Source of the DNA: Roseobacter ponti
GTDB taxonomy: Bacteria > Pseudomonadota > Alphaproteobacteria > Rhodobacterales > Rhodobacteraceae
NCBI RefSeq assembly: GCF_012932215.1
Contig: NZ_CP048788.1
Coordinates: 310,001-374,000 of the forward strand
Direction: 5' to 3'
DNA: 64,000 bases
Shown here: one piece after another, positions 43,486-51,698 of the stretch
Numbering within the stretch: the first letter of the stretch is position 1
How the letters are laid out: each line of letters starts with the position of its first letter
Made by a program: the position numbers and the translations under genes
Notes under the pieces: model-generated
What the model saw: only the letters and a program-made list of their open reading frames with translations
Database searches by the model: none
Told to the model about the DNA's origin: nothing

Positions 43486-44369
43486 ACCGGCAACCCGTTG
43501 CGCGCGCGCAGTTCCAGATAGAGGCCGGAATGATCTCTTTCTGCGCCGTTCATCTCGTCGATGAAGTGCTGGAATCGGTTGCGGACGCTTTCCGTTGCAG
43601 GCAGCGTCAGTCCCAGGGTTGCGGCTTCATCAAGGGTATTGTTGAGATCTTTCACCTGAAATTTGGTAAGCCCGCCCGGGTCAAAGTTCCGGGTGGTCAT
43701 GCGCTCACCGTGTTGCTGCAGGATTGTACTGTCAGCAAAGCCACCTTTCAGTGCGGCGCGCACCGCGGCTGGGTCGGCACCGCCCTGCTCCACCAGCAGC
43801 ATGGCCTCGGCCACGGCGGAGATGGTTACGGCAACGATGGTCTGGTTTGCCAGTTTGGATAGCTGACCGGTGCCGGAGGGGCCAACATGTACCGGCCGCC
43901 CCATCGCCTCGAAAACACCGCGGGCGGCGTCGAAATGCGTCGCCTCGCCCCCGACCATGATCGCAAGCGTGCCGCTTTCGGCGCCTTTGGTTCCTCCTGA
44001 AACCGGAGCATCGAGGTGCCCGAAGCCCAGCGATTTCAGCGTTTCAGCCTGCGCGCGGGAGTGCTCAGGCCTGGCGCTCGACATGTCCAGCCAGATAGCG
44101 CCCGGGCTCAGTGCCGCCTGAATTTCCGGGTCATCCACGAGCGCGCCCGAGGCAAATCCGTCCGACAGCATCGTGATGATGAACTCCGCCCCCACAACCG
44201 CCTCTGCGGCACTGGCCGCGACCGTGGCGCCGTGCCCGGCGAGCGGCTCTGCGCGGTCGATGGTGCGGTTCCACACGGTCAGGTGATGGCCGGCGCGCAG
44301 CAGGTTGAGGGACATGGGAAACCCCATCAATCCGGTGCCGATGAGTGCGACCTTGCGTGCTTGTGTCAT
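43482..44369 (-). CDS. NAD(P)-dependent beta-hydroxyacid dehydrogenase (LtnD/GarR-like)
   Basis: 295 residues. Rossmann loop VALIGTGLMGFPMSLNL, substrate loop DAPVSGGTKGAESGTLAIM and catalytic Lys in GTGQLSKLANQTIVA. Family members include L-threonate dehydrogenase LtnD, tartronate semialdehyde reductase and HIBADH. Pairing with DenD favours a tetronate or related sugar-acid role. It differs from the HIBADH-like protein at 32737, so the island encodes two such enzymes. First gene of a two-gene minus-strand unit whose promoter lies in the 202-base divergent gap. Confidence 0.87.
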   Translation of the reverse strand: MTQARKVALIGTGLMGFPMSLNLLRAGHHLTVWNRTIDRAEPLAGHGATVAASAAEAVVGAEFIITMLSDGFASGALVDDPEIQAALSPGAIWLDMSSARPEHSRAQAETLKSLGFGHLDAPVSGGTKGAESGTLAIMVGGEATHFDAARGVFEAMGRPVHVGPSGTGQLSKLANQTIVAVTISAVAEAMLLVEQGGADPAAVRAALKGGFADSTILQQHGERMTTRNFDPGGLTKFQVKDLNNTLDEAATLGLTLPATESVRNRFQHFIDEMNGAERDHSGLYLELRARNGLPV

Positions 44370-44429
44370 AAAGGTGGTTATCCTCTGCTGGCCGTTTTCA
44401 AAGCTGTAGCCAAAGTTAATACTGTGTCA

Positions 44430-44438
44430 TACGCTAAC
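44430..44438. promoter_or_regulatory. Second copy of the TACGCTAAC 9-mer
   Basis: TACGCTAAC lies about 60 bases upstream of the LtnD-like gene start (44369), the same distance as the copy at 41721-41729 from the dctP start. Here the second half reads differently: GTTA at 44415-44418 lies upstream in place of a GTTAG downstream. A shared binding site for the island's GntR regulator is the simplest reading. Confidence 0.35.
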
Positions 44439-44516
44439 GGAAACCAGCCGCTGAACCAGCCCGTTTGACGGTTTTTTTTGACGACAACAGCAGGAAGATC
44501 CGGGGCCCGCCTTTTG

Positions 44517-44536
44517 TCCGTACGCATGCGTCCGGA
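44517..44536. promoter_or_regulatory. Near-perfect 20-bp palindrome upstream of the SDR operon, candidate operator
   Basis: TCCGTACGCATGCGTCCGGA matches its own reverse complement at 18 of 20 positions, with the perfect core ACGCATGCGT at 44522-44531. It lies 35 bases before the ATG at 44572, where a repressor could block initiation. It does not resemble the TACGCTAAC motif, so a different regulator may be involved. Confidence 0.45.
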
Positions 44537-44571
44537 GAGATTCAGGCAGACCTGGAACGGGGGGAGATTAT

Positions 44572-45333
44572 ATGTCCGGACAAAGACTTAAGGGCAAACG
44601 CGCGCTCATCACAGCAGCAGGCCAGGGGATCGGCCGGGCCACGGCTCTCGCAATGGCGGACGAGGGCGCACAGGTGTTTGCAACCGACGTGAATATGCAT
44701 GCGCTTTCTACGATTCGCGATGCGAATCACGAAAATATGGAAATTTTCGAACTTGATGCACGTGATGATGAGAGTGTGAAAGCGGGCGTCGCACGCGCCC
44801 GGCCGGATGTTCTTTTCAACTGTGCTGGCTTCGTGCATCACGGCACCGTTCTGGACGCCAAAGATGATGAATGGGACTTCGCTTTTGATCTGAATGTGCG
44901 CTCCATGCTGCGCACGATCCGGGCCGCCCTGCCGGGAATGCTGGAACAGGGGGCGGGCTCGATCATCAACATGTCGTCGGCCTGTTCAAGTGTGATCGGC
45001 GCGCCCAACCGCTTCATCTACGGCACCACCAAGGCGGCGGTCATCGGACTCACGAAATCGGTGGCGGTCGATTACATAGCAAAGGGCATCCGCTGCAACT
45101 GCATCTGCCCGGGCACGGTCGAAAGCCCCAGCTGGCACGAGCGCGTCGATGCACTGGGCGAACAACTCGGCAGCAAGGACGAGGCTATGAAACAGTTCGT
45201 CTCGCGCCAGCCCATGGGGCGCGTCGCCACAGCAGACGAAATTGCGGCACTCGTGGTGTATCTCGCGAGCGATGAGAGTGCCTTCACCACAGGGCACCCG
45301 CATATCATTGACGGAGGATGGTCGGGCCAATGA
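44572..45333 (+). CDS. SDR oxidoreductase, 2-keto-3-deoxy-sugar-acid 4-dehydrogenase-like
   Basis: 253 residues, classical [21 protein letters not shown] is the cofactor loop, NCAGFVHHG follows, Ser in INMSSACSS and [11 protein letters not shown] give the catalytic triad, and the end is [10 protein letters not shown]. It resembles 2-keto-3-deoxy-L-fuconate dehydrogenases, which produce the 2,4-diketo acid hydrolysed by the FAH-type enzyme encoded three genes later. GGGGGGAG lies about 6 bases before the ATG. First gene of the six-gene plus-strand operon. Confidence 0.86.
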   Translation: MSGQRLKGKRALITAAGQGIGRATALAMADEGAQVFATDVNMHALSTIRDANHENMEIFELDARDDESVKAGVARARPDVLFNCAGFVHHGTVLDAKDDEWDFAFDLNVRSMLRTIRAALPGMLEQGAGSIINMSSACSSVIGAPNRFIYGTTKAAVIGLTKSVAVDYIAKGIRCNCICPGTVESPSWHERVDALGEQLGSKDEAMKQFVSRQPMGRVATADEIAALVVYLASDESAFTTGHPHIIDGGWSGQ

Positions 45334-47132
45334 CCGGGAAAAAGATCGGTATCGAAGACCTGCGGTCGCGCAAATGGTTCATGAACCCGGACAATCCGGA
45401 AATGACCGCGCTTTATCTGGAACGTTATCTGAATTACGGGCTAACGCGCGCTGAGCTGCAGTCCGGCAAACCGATCATCGGGATTGCCCAGACCGGCAGC
45501 GATCTCAGCCCCTGCAACCGCCACCACCTGGAGCTGACCAAACGGGTGCGCGACGGTATCATCGCCTCGGGTGGTACCTGTATCGAGGTGCCGGTGCACC
45601 CCATTCAGGAAACCGGCAAGCGCCCGACGGCGATGCTGGACCGGAATCTTGCCTATCTCAGCCTGGTGGAGACGCTTTTCGGTTATCCGCTGGATGGCGT
45701 GGTACTGAACATCGGTTGTGACAAGACCACGCCCGCGCTGCTGATGGCTGCGGCGACGGTCAATATTCCGGCGATTGCGCTGTCGGTCGGGCCGATGCTG
45801 AACGGATATTTCCGCGGGCAGCGCACCGGCTCGGGCACGATTGTCTGGAAAGCGCGCGAAATGCTGGCTGCGGGCGAGATTGACGACGACGGGTTCATGG
45901 AGCTTGTGGCCTCTTCGGCTCCCTCGGTTGGCTATTGCAACACGATGGGCACGGCGACGACGATGAACAGCCTGGCCGAAGCGCTCGGCATGCAGCTGCC
46001 CGGGGCGGCTGCGATCCCGGCACCTTACCGCGAGCGCGGGCAGATCAGTTATGAGACCGGCCGGCGGATCGTCGATATGGTCTGGGAAGACCTGCGCCCC
46101 TCGCAGATTATGACCCGCAAAGCCTTTGAGAATGCGATTGTCATCAACTCCGCCATCGGTGGCTCGACCAATGCGCCGATCCATCTGAACGGCATCGCGC
46201 GGCATCTTGGTGTGCCGCTCGACAATGACGACTGGCAGAAGGTCGGACACGATGTGCCGCTGCTCGTTAACCTGCAGCCGGCCGGCGAATACCTCGGTGA
46301 GGATTACCAGCACGCGGGCGGTGTGCCGGCGGTCGTCGGAGAGCTGCTCTCCGCCGGATTGCTGCCACACCCGGAAGCGGTAACCGCCAACGGTCGCACG
46401 ATGGGCGAAAACTGCACCGGCAGGCGCAGCGAGGACACCAGGGTCATTCGTTCAGTCTCTGACCCGCTGGTCGCCCAGGCCGGGTTTATCAACCTGACGG
46501 GCAATCTCTTTGACAGTGCGATCATGAAAACAAGCGTCATCGGACCGGCCTTCCGACAGCAGTATCTGTCGAACCCTGATGATCCCAACGCTTTCGAGGG
46601 GCGCGCCGTGGTCTTTGACGGGCCCGAGGATTTTCACCACCGGATTGATGACCCGGCGGAGGATATCGATCAGGACTGCGTTCTGTTCATGCGGGGCGCG
46701 GGGCCGAAAGGATACCCGGGCGGTGCCGAGGTCGTTAACATGCGGCCTCCGTCCTATCTGCTGAAAAAAGGTGTCGAGGCGCTGCCCTGTGTCGGCGACG
46801 GTCGGCAGTCGGGTACCTCGGGCAGCCCGTCCATTCTGAACGCCTCGCCCGAAGCGGCAGCGGGTGGTGGTCTGGCGCTGCTGAAAAACGGCGACCGGGT
46901 GCGGATCGATCTCAATAAATGCACTGCTGACATGCTTGTGCCACTGGATGAACTGGCCGAGCGGGCGCGCGCGTTTGAAGCAGCGGGCGGTTACGACGCA
47001 CCGGAGAGCCAGTCGCCCTGGCAGCAGTATTTCCGTGAAAAGGTCGGCCGCTTTGATCAGGGCATGATCCTTGAGGACGCGGACAAATATCAGGACATCT
47101 CACGCAAATGGCTGCCCCGTGATAACCACTGA
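45330..47132 (+). CDS. IlvD/Edd family sugar-acid dehydratase (L-arabinonate dehydratase-like)
   Basis: 600 residues. Fe-S ligands Cys62 (SPCNRHH), Cys130 (IGCDK) and Cys203 (GYCNTMG) plus Lys132 line up with the [2Fe-2S] and carbamylated-Lys site of Rhizobium L-arabinonate dehydratase with a constant offset of three. It removes water from an aldonate to give a 2-keto-3-deoxy acid. Substrate (arabinonate, fuconate, xylonate or galactonate) is not fixed by sequence. ATG 45330 overlaps the SDR stop by ATGA; the ATG at 45318 sits directly on the GGAGG and is less likely. Confidence 0.92.
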   Translation: MTGKKIGIEDLRSRKWFMNPDNPEMTALYLERYLNYGLTRAELQSGKPIIGIAQTGSDLSPCNRHHLELTKRVRDGIIASGGTCIEVPVHPIQETGKRPTAMLDRNLAYLSLVETLFGYPLDGVVLNIGCDKTTPALLMAAATVNIPAIALSVGPMLNGYFRGQRTGSGTIVWKAREMLAAGEIDDDGFMELVASSAPSVGYCNTMGTATTMNSLAEALGMQLPGAAAIPAPYRERGQISYETGRRIVDMVWEDLRPSQIMTRKAFENAIVINSAIGGSTNAPIHLNGIARHLGVPLDNDDWQKVGHDVPLLVNLQPAGEYLGEDYQHAGGVPAVVGELLSAGLLPHPEAVTANGRTMGENCTGRRSEDTRVIRSVSDPLVAQAGFINLTGNLFDSAIMKTSVIGPAFRQQYLSNPDDPNAFEGRAVVFDGPEDFHHRIDDPAEDIDQDCVLFMRGAGPKGYPGGAEVVNMRPPSYLLKKGVEALPCVGDGRQSGTSGSPSILNASPEAAAGGGLALLKNGDRVRIDLNKCTADMLVPLDELAERARAFEAAGGYDAPESQSPWQQYFREKVGRFDQGMILEDADKYQDISRKWLPRDNH

Positions 47133-47367
47133 GCCGGAAACGCCGGGCCCCTGGCAGACGGTCGATATCGTAAAGTGGATTGCGACAGCCGTGCAGCTCG
47201 TCGGCTATGCGCTGACGGGGATGGGTGTCACACCGTGGAATATCTGGGCGTTCTTTGTGGGGATCGTCCTGTGGTTTGCTGTCGGCGCAATGTGGAAGGA
47301 CAAGGCGATCATGGTCGTGCATGTCGGTGCCTTCCTGTCGCTGCTGATCGGCTATCTCAACGCATAA
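47119..47367 (+). CDS. Small conserved membrane protein (possibly DUF6552)
   Basis: 82 residues, starting at a GTG inside the dehydratase gene (14-base overlap). Two or three hydrophobic segments: [38 protein letters not shown] and [20 protein letters not shown]. No enzymatic motif. From memory, similar small proteins occur in sugar-acid operons of Rhodobacteraceae under the name DUF6552; I am not certain of that family number. No clear Shine-Dalgarno, so translation probably depends on coupling. Function unknown. Confidence 0.75.
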   Translation: MITTEPETPGPWQTVDIVKWIATAVQLVGYALTGMGVTPWNIWAFFVGIVLWFAVGAMWKDKAIMVVHVGAFLSLLIGYLNA

Positions 47368-47381
47368 TCAAGGAGACGTGC

Positions 47382-48230
47382 ATGAAACTCGTAAGATACG
47401 GCGCTGCCGGCGCAGAAAAGCCAGGAATGCTGGATGATGGTGGCGTGCTGCGTGATCTGTCAGCCCATGTGAATGACATCGCAGGCGATGTGCTTTCGGA
47501 CGCCGGGCTTGATAAGCTGCGCGCGATTGATCCCGCGAGCCTTCCGGCGGTCGAAGGCAGCCCGCGCATGGGCGCCTGTGTCGGCGGCATCGGCAAGTTC
47601 ATGTGCATCGGTCTGAACTTTGCTGATCATGCCGAGGAAACCGGCAACCCCTTCCCCGATCATCCGGTGCTTTTCATGAAGGCGAACTCCGCCGTGGTGG
47701 GCCCGAATGATGACGTTTCGATGCCGCGCGGCTCTACCAGCACGGACTGGGAAGTGGAGCTCGGTGTGGTGATCGGCAAGGCTGCGAAATATGTGAGCAA
47801 AGAAGACGCGCTGGATTATGTGGCGGGCTATTGCGTGATCAACGATGTCAGCGAGCGGCATTTTCAGAACAACCTCACCGGGACCTGGACCAAGGGCAAG
47901 TCCTGCGACACTTTCGGGCCGACCGGCCCCTGGCTGGTGACGCGTGACGATATCCCGGACGTTCAGAACCTTGCCATGCGCCTCGATGTGAACGGCAAGC
48001 GGATGCAGACCGGCAGCACGAAGACGATGATTTTTACGGTCGCTGAAATCATTGAGCATCTCAGCGGGCTGATGACCCTGCATCCGGGTGATGTCATTTC
48101 CACGGGTACCCCACCGGGCGTTGGCATGGGCATGAAACCGACCCCTGTCTATCTGAAAAGGGGCGACGTGATGGAACTGGAAATCGAAGGTCTGGGCACA
48201 CAGCGCCAGACCGTGACAGAGGACGCATAA
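47382..48230 (+). CDS. Fumarylacetoacetate hydrolase family protein, 2,4-diketo-3-deoxy-acid hydrolase-like
   Basis: 282 residues. FAH fold with CIGLNFADHAEETGNPFPDH, VLFMKANSAVVGPNDDV, the metal-binding Glu/Glu/Asp region DWEVELGVVIGK and ISTGTPPGVGMGM. Very like 2,4-diketo-3-deoxy-L-fuconate hydrolases that split the diketo acid into pyruvate and L-lactate; with a pentonate-derived substrate the second product would be glycolate. GGAGA lies about 8 bases before ATG 47382. Partner enzyme of the SDR at 44572. Confidence 0.88.
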   Translation: MKLVRYGAAGAEKPGMLDDGGVLRDLSAHVNDIAGDVLSDAGLDKLRAIDPASLPAVEGSPRMGACVGGIGKFMCIGLNFADHAEETGNPFPDHPVLFMKANSAVVGPNDDVSMPRGSTSTDWEVELGVVIGKAAKYVSKEDALDYVAGYCVINDVSERHFQNNLTGTWTKGKSCDTFGPTGPWLVTRDDIPDVQNLAMRLDVNGKRMQTGSTKTMIFTVAEIIEHLSGLMTLHPGDVISTGTPPGVGMGMKPTPVYLKRGDVMELEIEGLGTQRQTVTEDA

Positions 48231-48232
48231 GC

Positions 48233-49162
48233 ATGGCTGACCTGCTGCAGATCGGGGGCATCACCGACACCATGCGTGAACGGCTCGAGGCGAAGTTCAC
48301 CATCCACAAGCTCAGTGATGGCGACTATCCCGCTGAGGCGATCACGCACATCGCCACCAACGGGCACGACGGGGTGGCACCCGATGTGATGGCTGCTCTG
48401 CCGAACCTCCGGGCCATCAGCTGTTACGGCGTGGGATATGATGCGATTGATGTGAACGCGGCGAAAGACAAGGGCGTCGTCGTGACCCATACCCCCAATG
48501 TACTGAACGCCGAAGTTGCAACGACGGCAGTGCTGCTGATGCTGGCCTGCTACCGGGAGCTTTTGCGCGATGACGCCTGGGTGAGGTCGGGCAACTGGGA
48601 AGTGAACGGCAACGCCCCGCTGACCCGCTCTGCGGACAATCAGACGGTCGGGATTCTCGGTCTCGGGCGTATCGGGCAGGCGATTGCCGATAAGCTCGCG
48701 CCTTTCGGAACGAAGATTGTCTATCATTCGCGCAGCAAAAAGGACGTGGCCTATAAGTATTACGGCGACCTTACCGAAATGGCGCGCGATGTGGATTGCC
48801 TGATCTGCATTACGCCGGGGGGGCCTTCGACGCAGCGGATCGTCAACCGGGAGGTGATCGATGCGCTGGGACCGCAGGGCACGCTGATCAACGTAAGTCG
48901 TGGCTCTGTGGTGGATGAGGCGGCAATGATCAAGGCACTCCAGGACGGTCGGCTCGGCTGGGCGGGGCTTGATGTGTTCGAGGCCGAACCAAAGGTGCCC
49001 GAGGCTCTGCGCCAGTTGCCCAACGTCGTGCTGTTGCCCCATGTGGGCAGCGCCACGGTGGAAACGCGCGCCGCGATGGGGGCGTTGACGGTGGATAATC
49101 TGCTGCAGCATCTCAGGGACGGAACCGTGATCAGCCCGGTGCCGGAATGCGCGGGTATGTGA
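48233..49162 (+). CDS. NAD(P)-dependent D-2-hydroxyacid dehydrogenase
   Basis: 309 residues. NAD-binding [17 protein letters not shown], then [29 protein letters not shown] with the active Arg, FEAEPKVPE (Glu) and LLPHVGSAT (His) complete the catalytic site. Related to glyoxylate/hydroxypyruvate reductases. It could interconvert the 2-hydroxyacid released by the FAH-type hydrolase (glycolate or lactate) with its oxo acid, which is inference. Begins 2 bases after the preceding stop. Confidence 0.9.
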   Translation: MADLLQIGGITDTMRERLEAKFTIHKLSDGDYPAEAITHIATNGHDGVAPDVMAALPNLRAISCYGVGYDAIDVNAAKDKGVVVTHTPNVLNAEVATTAVLLMLACYRELLRDDAWVRSGNWEVNGNAPLTRSADNQTVGILGLGRIGQAIADKLAPFGTKIVYHSRSKKDVAYKYYGDLTEMARDVDCLICITPGGPSTQRIVNREVIDALGPQGTLINVSRGSVVDEAAMIKALQDGRLGWAGLDVFEAEPKVPEALRQLPNVVLLPHVGSATVETRAAMGALTVDNLLQHLRDGTVISPVPECAGM

Positions 49163-49166
49163 CCCC

Positions 49167-50261
49167 ATGAGCGCAATTGCAGATGTCACCGCGCGGCTTT
49201 TCAACGTGCCGCTGGACGAAGTGCTTGTGGATGCAAAACACGGCAGCCACAGCCATTTTCATCTGATCACCGCGACGGTGACGCTGGAGGATGGCCGCGA
49301 GGGCACCGGATATACCTATAACGGCGGTCGCGGCGGTCATGCGACAGCGGCGATGATCACCCATGATCTGGCGCCTTTTCTGAAGGGCCGGGACGCGGGC
49401 GATGTCGAAGCGCTCAACGACGCGATGCAGTGGCACATGCATTATGTCGGGCGCGGGGGTATCCTGAGCTTCGCGGTCTCAGCCGTCGATATCGCGCTCT
49501 GGGACCTGCGCGGGCGGTCTGCCGGTCGGTCGCTCCGCCAGATGGCGGGCGGCGCGGGCACGACCTGCAACGCCTATGGCGGCGGTATTGATCTGGCCTT
49601 TCCGCTGCCAAAGCTGCTGACCCATGTGCAGAGCTATCTGGATGCGGGTCTGCGTGCGGTAAAGATCAAGGTGGGTCAGCCGACGCTGGAAGAGGACGTA
49701 AAGCGGATCCGTGCCGTGCGCGCGCAGATCGGGCCCGATGCCGGGTTCATGATCGATGCGAATTATTCGCTGAGCGTGGAGCAGGCCATTGCGATGGCCC
49801 GGGCGGTCAGCGACCAGAATATCATGTGGTTCGAAGAGCCGGTGATCCCGGACGATTACCCCGGCTATGCCCGCATCACGGATGCCACAGGCATGGCCGT
49901 GGCCCAGGGCGAGAACCTGCACACAATCCATGAGTTTGAGATGGCGCTGGCGCAGAGCGGTCTGAGTTTTGTGCAGCCTGATGCATCGAACTGCGGTGGC
50001 ATCACCGGATGGCTTCAGGCCGCGCGGGCGGCAGAGGAGGCGGGTGTGCAGGTGTGCAGCCACGGCATGCAGGAGCTGCATGTGGGGCTTTTGTCGGGCC
50101 TGTCGCCCGAAGGCTGGCTCGAAGTGCACAGCTTTCCCATCGACCGGTATACAAAGCGCCCGCTCGTGATTGAGAGCGGGCGTGCTGTAGCATCTGATGA
50201 GCCCGGAACCGGCGTGACCTTTGACTGGACGCGGCTGGAGCCGTTTGAATTCATGCTCTGA
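49167..50261 (+). CDS. Enolase superfamily sugar-acid dehydratase (mandelate racemase subgroup)
   Basis: 364 residues. All mandelate racemase subgroup residues are present: Lys166-x-Lys168 (VKIKVG), metal ligands Asp197, Glu223 and Glu249, the Asp272-His299 dyad and Glu319. Numbering differs from mandelate racemase by a constant two. This set is used by galactarate/talarate, fuconate and rhamnonate dehydratases, so an acid-sugar dehydratase is likely. It gives the operon a second dehydratase of unrelated fold beside the IlvD/Edd enzyme. The operon ends here, 3 bases from the convergent chrR stop. Confidence 0.9.
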   Translation: MSAIADVTARLFNVPLDEVLVDAKHGSHSHFHLITATVTLEDGREGTGYTYNGGRGGHATAAMITHDLAPFLKGRDAGDVEALNDAMQWHMHYVGRGGILSFAVSAVDIALWDLRGRSAGRSLRQMAGGAGTTCNAYGGGIDLAFPLPKLLTHVQSYLDAGLRAVKIKVGQPTLEEDVKRIRAVRAQIGPDAGFMIDANYSLSVEQAIAMARAVSDQNIMWFEEPVIPDDYPGYARITDATGMAVAQGENLHTIHEFEMALAQSGLSFVQPDASNCGGITGWLQAARAAEEAGVQVCSHGMQELHVGLLSGLSPEGWLEVHSFPIDRYTKRPLVIESGRAVASDEPGTGVTFDWTRLEPFEFML

Positions 50262-50264
50262 TCG

Positions 50265-50915
50265 TCAGATTCGCAGGAAGCGCTGCGCAATTCGCGGAAG
50301 CAGGCGGTCAAAACGCAGGGGCGCGTCGGTCACTGCGAGACAGATGCAGTCCTCGTGGATATCGGCCACGGGTGTGTGGTGCAGATCACTGTCGGCGATT
50401 TCGACATCGCCACGGGCAAAATAACCGTCGTCGTCCTGAAACGCACCCTTAAGCACCATGGTCATCTCGGTTCCGTGATGGCCATGGTCGGGCATCGCAG
50501 CACCTGCCGGAATAAAGAGCAGCCGCGCAGTCGCTTCTTTGGACGTCGGCAGGATCGCCTGTTTCACACCCATGCCAACAGGCTTCCAGCGTATGGCATC
50601 AAGATCGCCGCCGACGTAATCGCGCAGCGGTCCGGGCAGAACGGCATTCTCCAGGGCAGGCACTTCGATCGTGTCCGGTGCACCGCTTTCAATCAGAGCC
50701 ATCGTGGCCTCAAAGCTGTCGGCACTTACGCCCGCCTCTGCCTGCCGGTCGAGGATCTCGCCGCCCAGAGCATCAAAGCTGCCGGCACGTGCACGGCAGT
50801 CATCGCAGAGCGACAGATGCGAGGCGACAATCAGGTTAAACGCTTCCGGCAGCGTCCCGGCAGAATAGGCCATCAGGACGGCGTCATTCAGGTGATGTTT
50901 GATTGTATCAGTCAT
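50265..50915 (-). CDS. chrR: ChrR-type zinc anti-sigma factor
   Basis: 216 residues. N-terminal ZAS zinc site His8, His33, Cys37, Cys40 (SHLSLCDDC) and C-terminal cupin with His144, His146, Glu150 (HGHHGTE) and His180, matching the functional ligands of R. sphaeroides ChrR. It holds RpoE inactive until singlet oxygen or peroxides trigger its turnover. The ATG at 50915 gives MTDTIKHHLND, matching the known N-terminus; a GTG at 50924 overlapping the rpoE stop is an alternative. Cytosolic. Confidence 0.95.
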   Translation of the reverse strand: MTDTIKHHLNDAVLMAYSAGTLPEAFNLIVASHLSLCDDCRARAGSFDALGGEILDRQAEAGVSADSFEATMALIESGAPDTIEVPALENAVLPGPLRDYVGGDLDAIRWKPVGMGVKQAILPTSKEATARLLFIPAGAAMPDHGHHGTEMTMVLKGAFQDDDGYFARGDVEIADSDLHHTPVADIHEDCICLAVTDAPLRFDRLLPRIAQRFLRI

Positions 50916-50920
50916 GGCTT

Positions 50921-51472
50921 TCACTTCAGTGTATGGCGCAGACGGTCCAGCGCCAGTCTTATTCTCGATTTGATCGTGCCCAGTGGCAGACCGGTTTCGG
51001 CGGCGATTTCACTGTGGGTCAGATCCCCGAAATACGCCTTTTCTATTAACTCTCTCTGTGGCTCCGGGAGCTTCGCGAGTGCGGCCCCCAGTAATTCTGT
51101 TTCCTGTTGCAGGTTCAGGACATCTTCCTGATCCGGCTCTGCCTCGGGACCCCAGGTCAGGTCCTCCGGTTCCGGTCTGCGCTGGCGGCGCAGAAGGTCA
51201 ATCTTGCGGTTCCGCGCGATCGTGAAAATCCACGTCGCGACGGAGGCCCGTGCGGGATCGAACTGATGCGCCTTGTGCCAGAGCGAGGCCATCACATCCT
51301 GAGTGCACTCTTCTGCCAGAGATGCATCTGTCCCGGTCCGCATCAGGAACCCTTTTACCCGCGGAGCGAAGTGTTCAAACACTTCGGCAAAGGCGCGGCG
51401 GTCCCGGTCATCCCGGATCCGTACCATATGCTCCACCCAGAGCATCCGGGCTGATCCGTCTTTAGCTGTCAC
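50921..51472 (-). CDS. rpoE: ECF sigma factor RpoE (group ECF11, ChrR-controlled)
   Basis: 183 residues from the chosen GTG at 51472. Region 2 is seen in FAEVFEHFAPRVKGFLMRTG and VATWIFTIARNRKIDLLR, region 4 in GDLTHSEIAAETGLPLGTIK. Closely resembles the singlet-oxygen sigma-E of Rhodobacter. The frame runs up to 51664, but a sigma-E promoter at 51582-51611 would start transcription near 51575, so upstream Met codons at 51664 and 51577 cannot be used from it. ATG 51523 (behind AGAGGG) is the main alternative, giving 200 residues. Co-transcribed with chrR. Confidence 0.93.
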   Translation of the reverse strand: MTAKDGSARMLWVEHMVRIRDDRDRRAFAEVFEHFAPRVKGFLMRTGTDASLAEECTQDVMASLWHKAHQFDPARASVATWIFTIARNRKIDLLRRQRRPEPEDLTWGPEAEPDQEDVLNLQQETELLGAALAKLPEPQRELIEKAYFGDLTHSEIAAETGLPLGTIKSRIRLALDRLRHTLK

Positions 51473-51581
51473 GTCTGCACGCCCTGCTCTGGTCACGCAT
51501 TTAAGCGGCGCCGGTGGCGCCATCGGCACAGCCAACCCTCTTTCGTTCCGATTTTCAACTGCGACATCTGCGTACATGTCA

Positions 51582-51611
51582 GGTTTACGCTGCACCTGCA
51601 CAGCCGGATCA
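51582..51611 (-). promoter_or_regulatory. Sigma-E (RpoE) autoregulatory promoter for rpoE-chrR
   Basis: On the minus strand TGATCC (51611-51606), an 18-base spacer and TAAAC (51587-51583) match the R. sphaeroides sigma-E consensus TGATCC-N18-TAAGA closely. The transcription start would fall near 51575, upstream of rpoE. This supports positive autoregulation. Confidence 0.75.
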
Positions 51612-51635
51612 TAAAAACTTTGTTTTTGTCCTGAC

Positions 51636-51665
51636 CGATCCAGATTAAGAAGCCTCGCGTACACT
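51636..51665 (+). promoter_or_regulatory. Possible sigma-E promoter for the divergent flavoprotein operon
   Basis: CGATCC (51636-51641), an 18-base spacer and TACACT (51660-51665) resemble the sigma-E pattern with a good -35 and a weaker -10. It is placed 33 bases before the ATG at 51699. The homologous operon in R. sphaeroides is sigma-E dependent, which favours this reading. Confidence 0.45.
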
Positions 51666-51698
51666 TAATGACAAAACAAACCGAGCGGATATCCCTTT

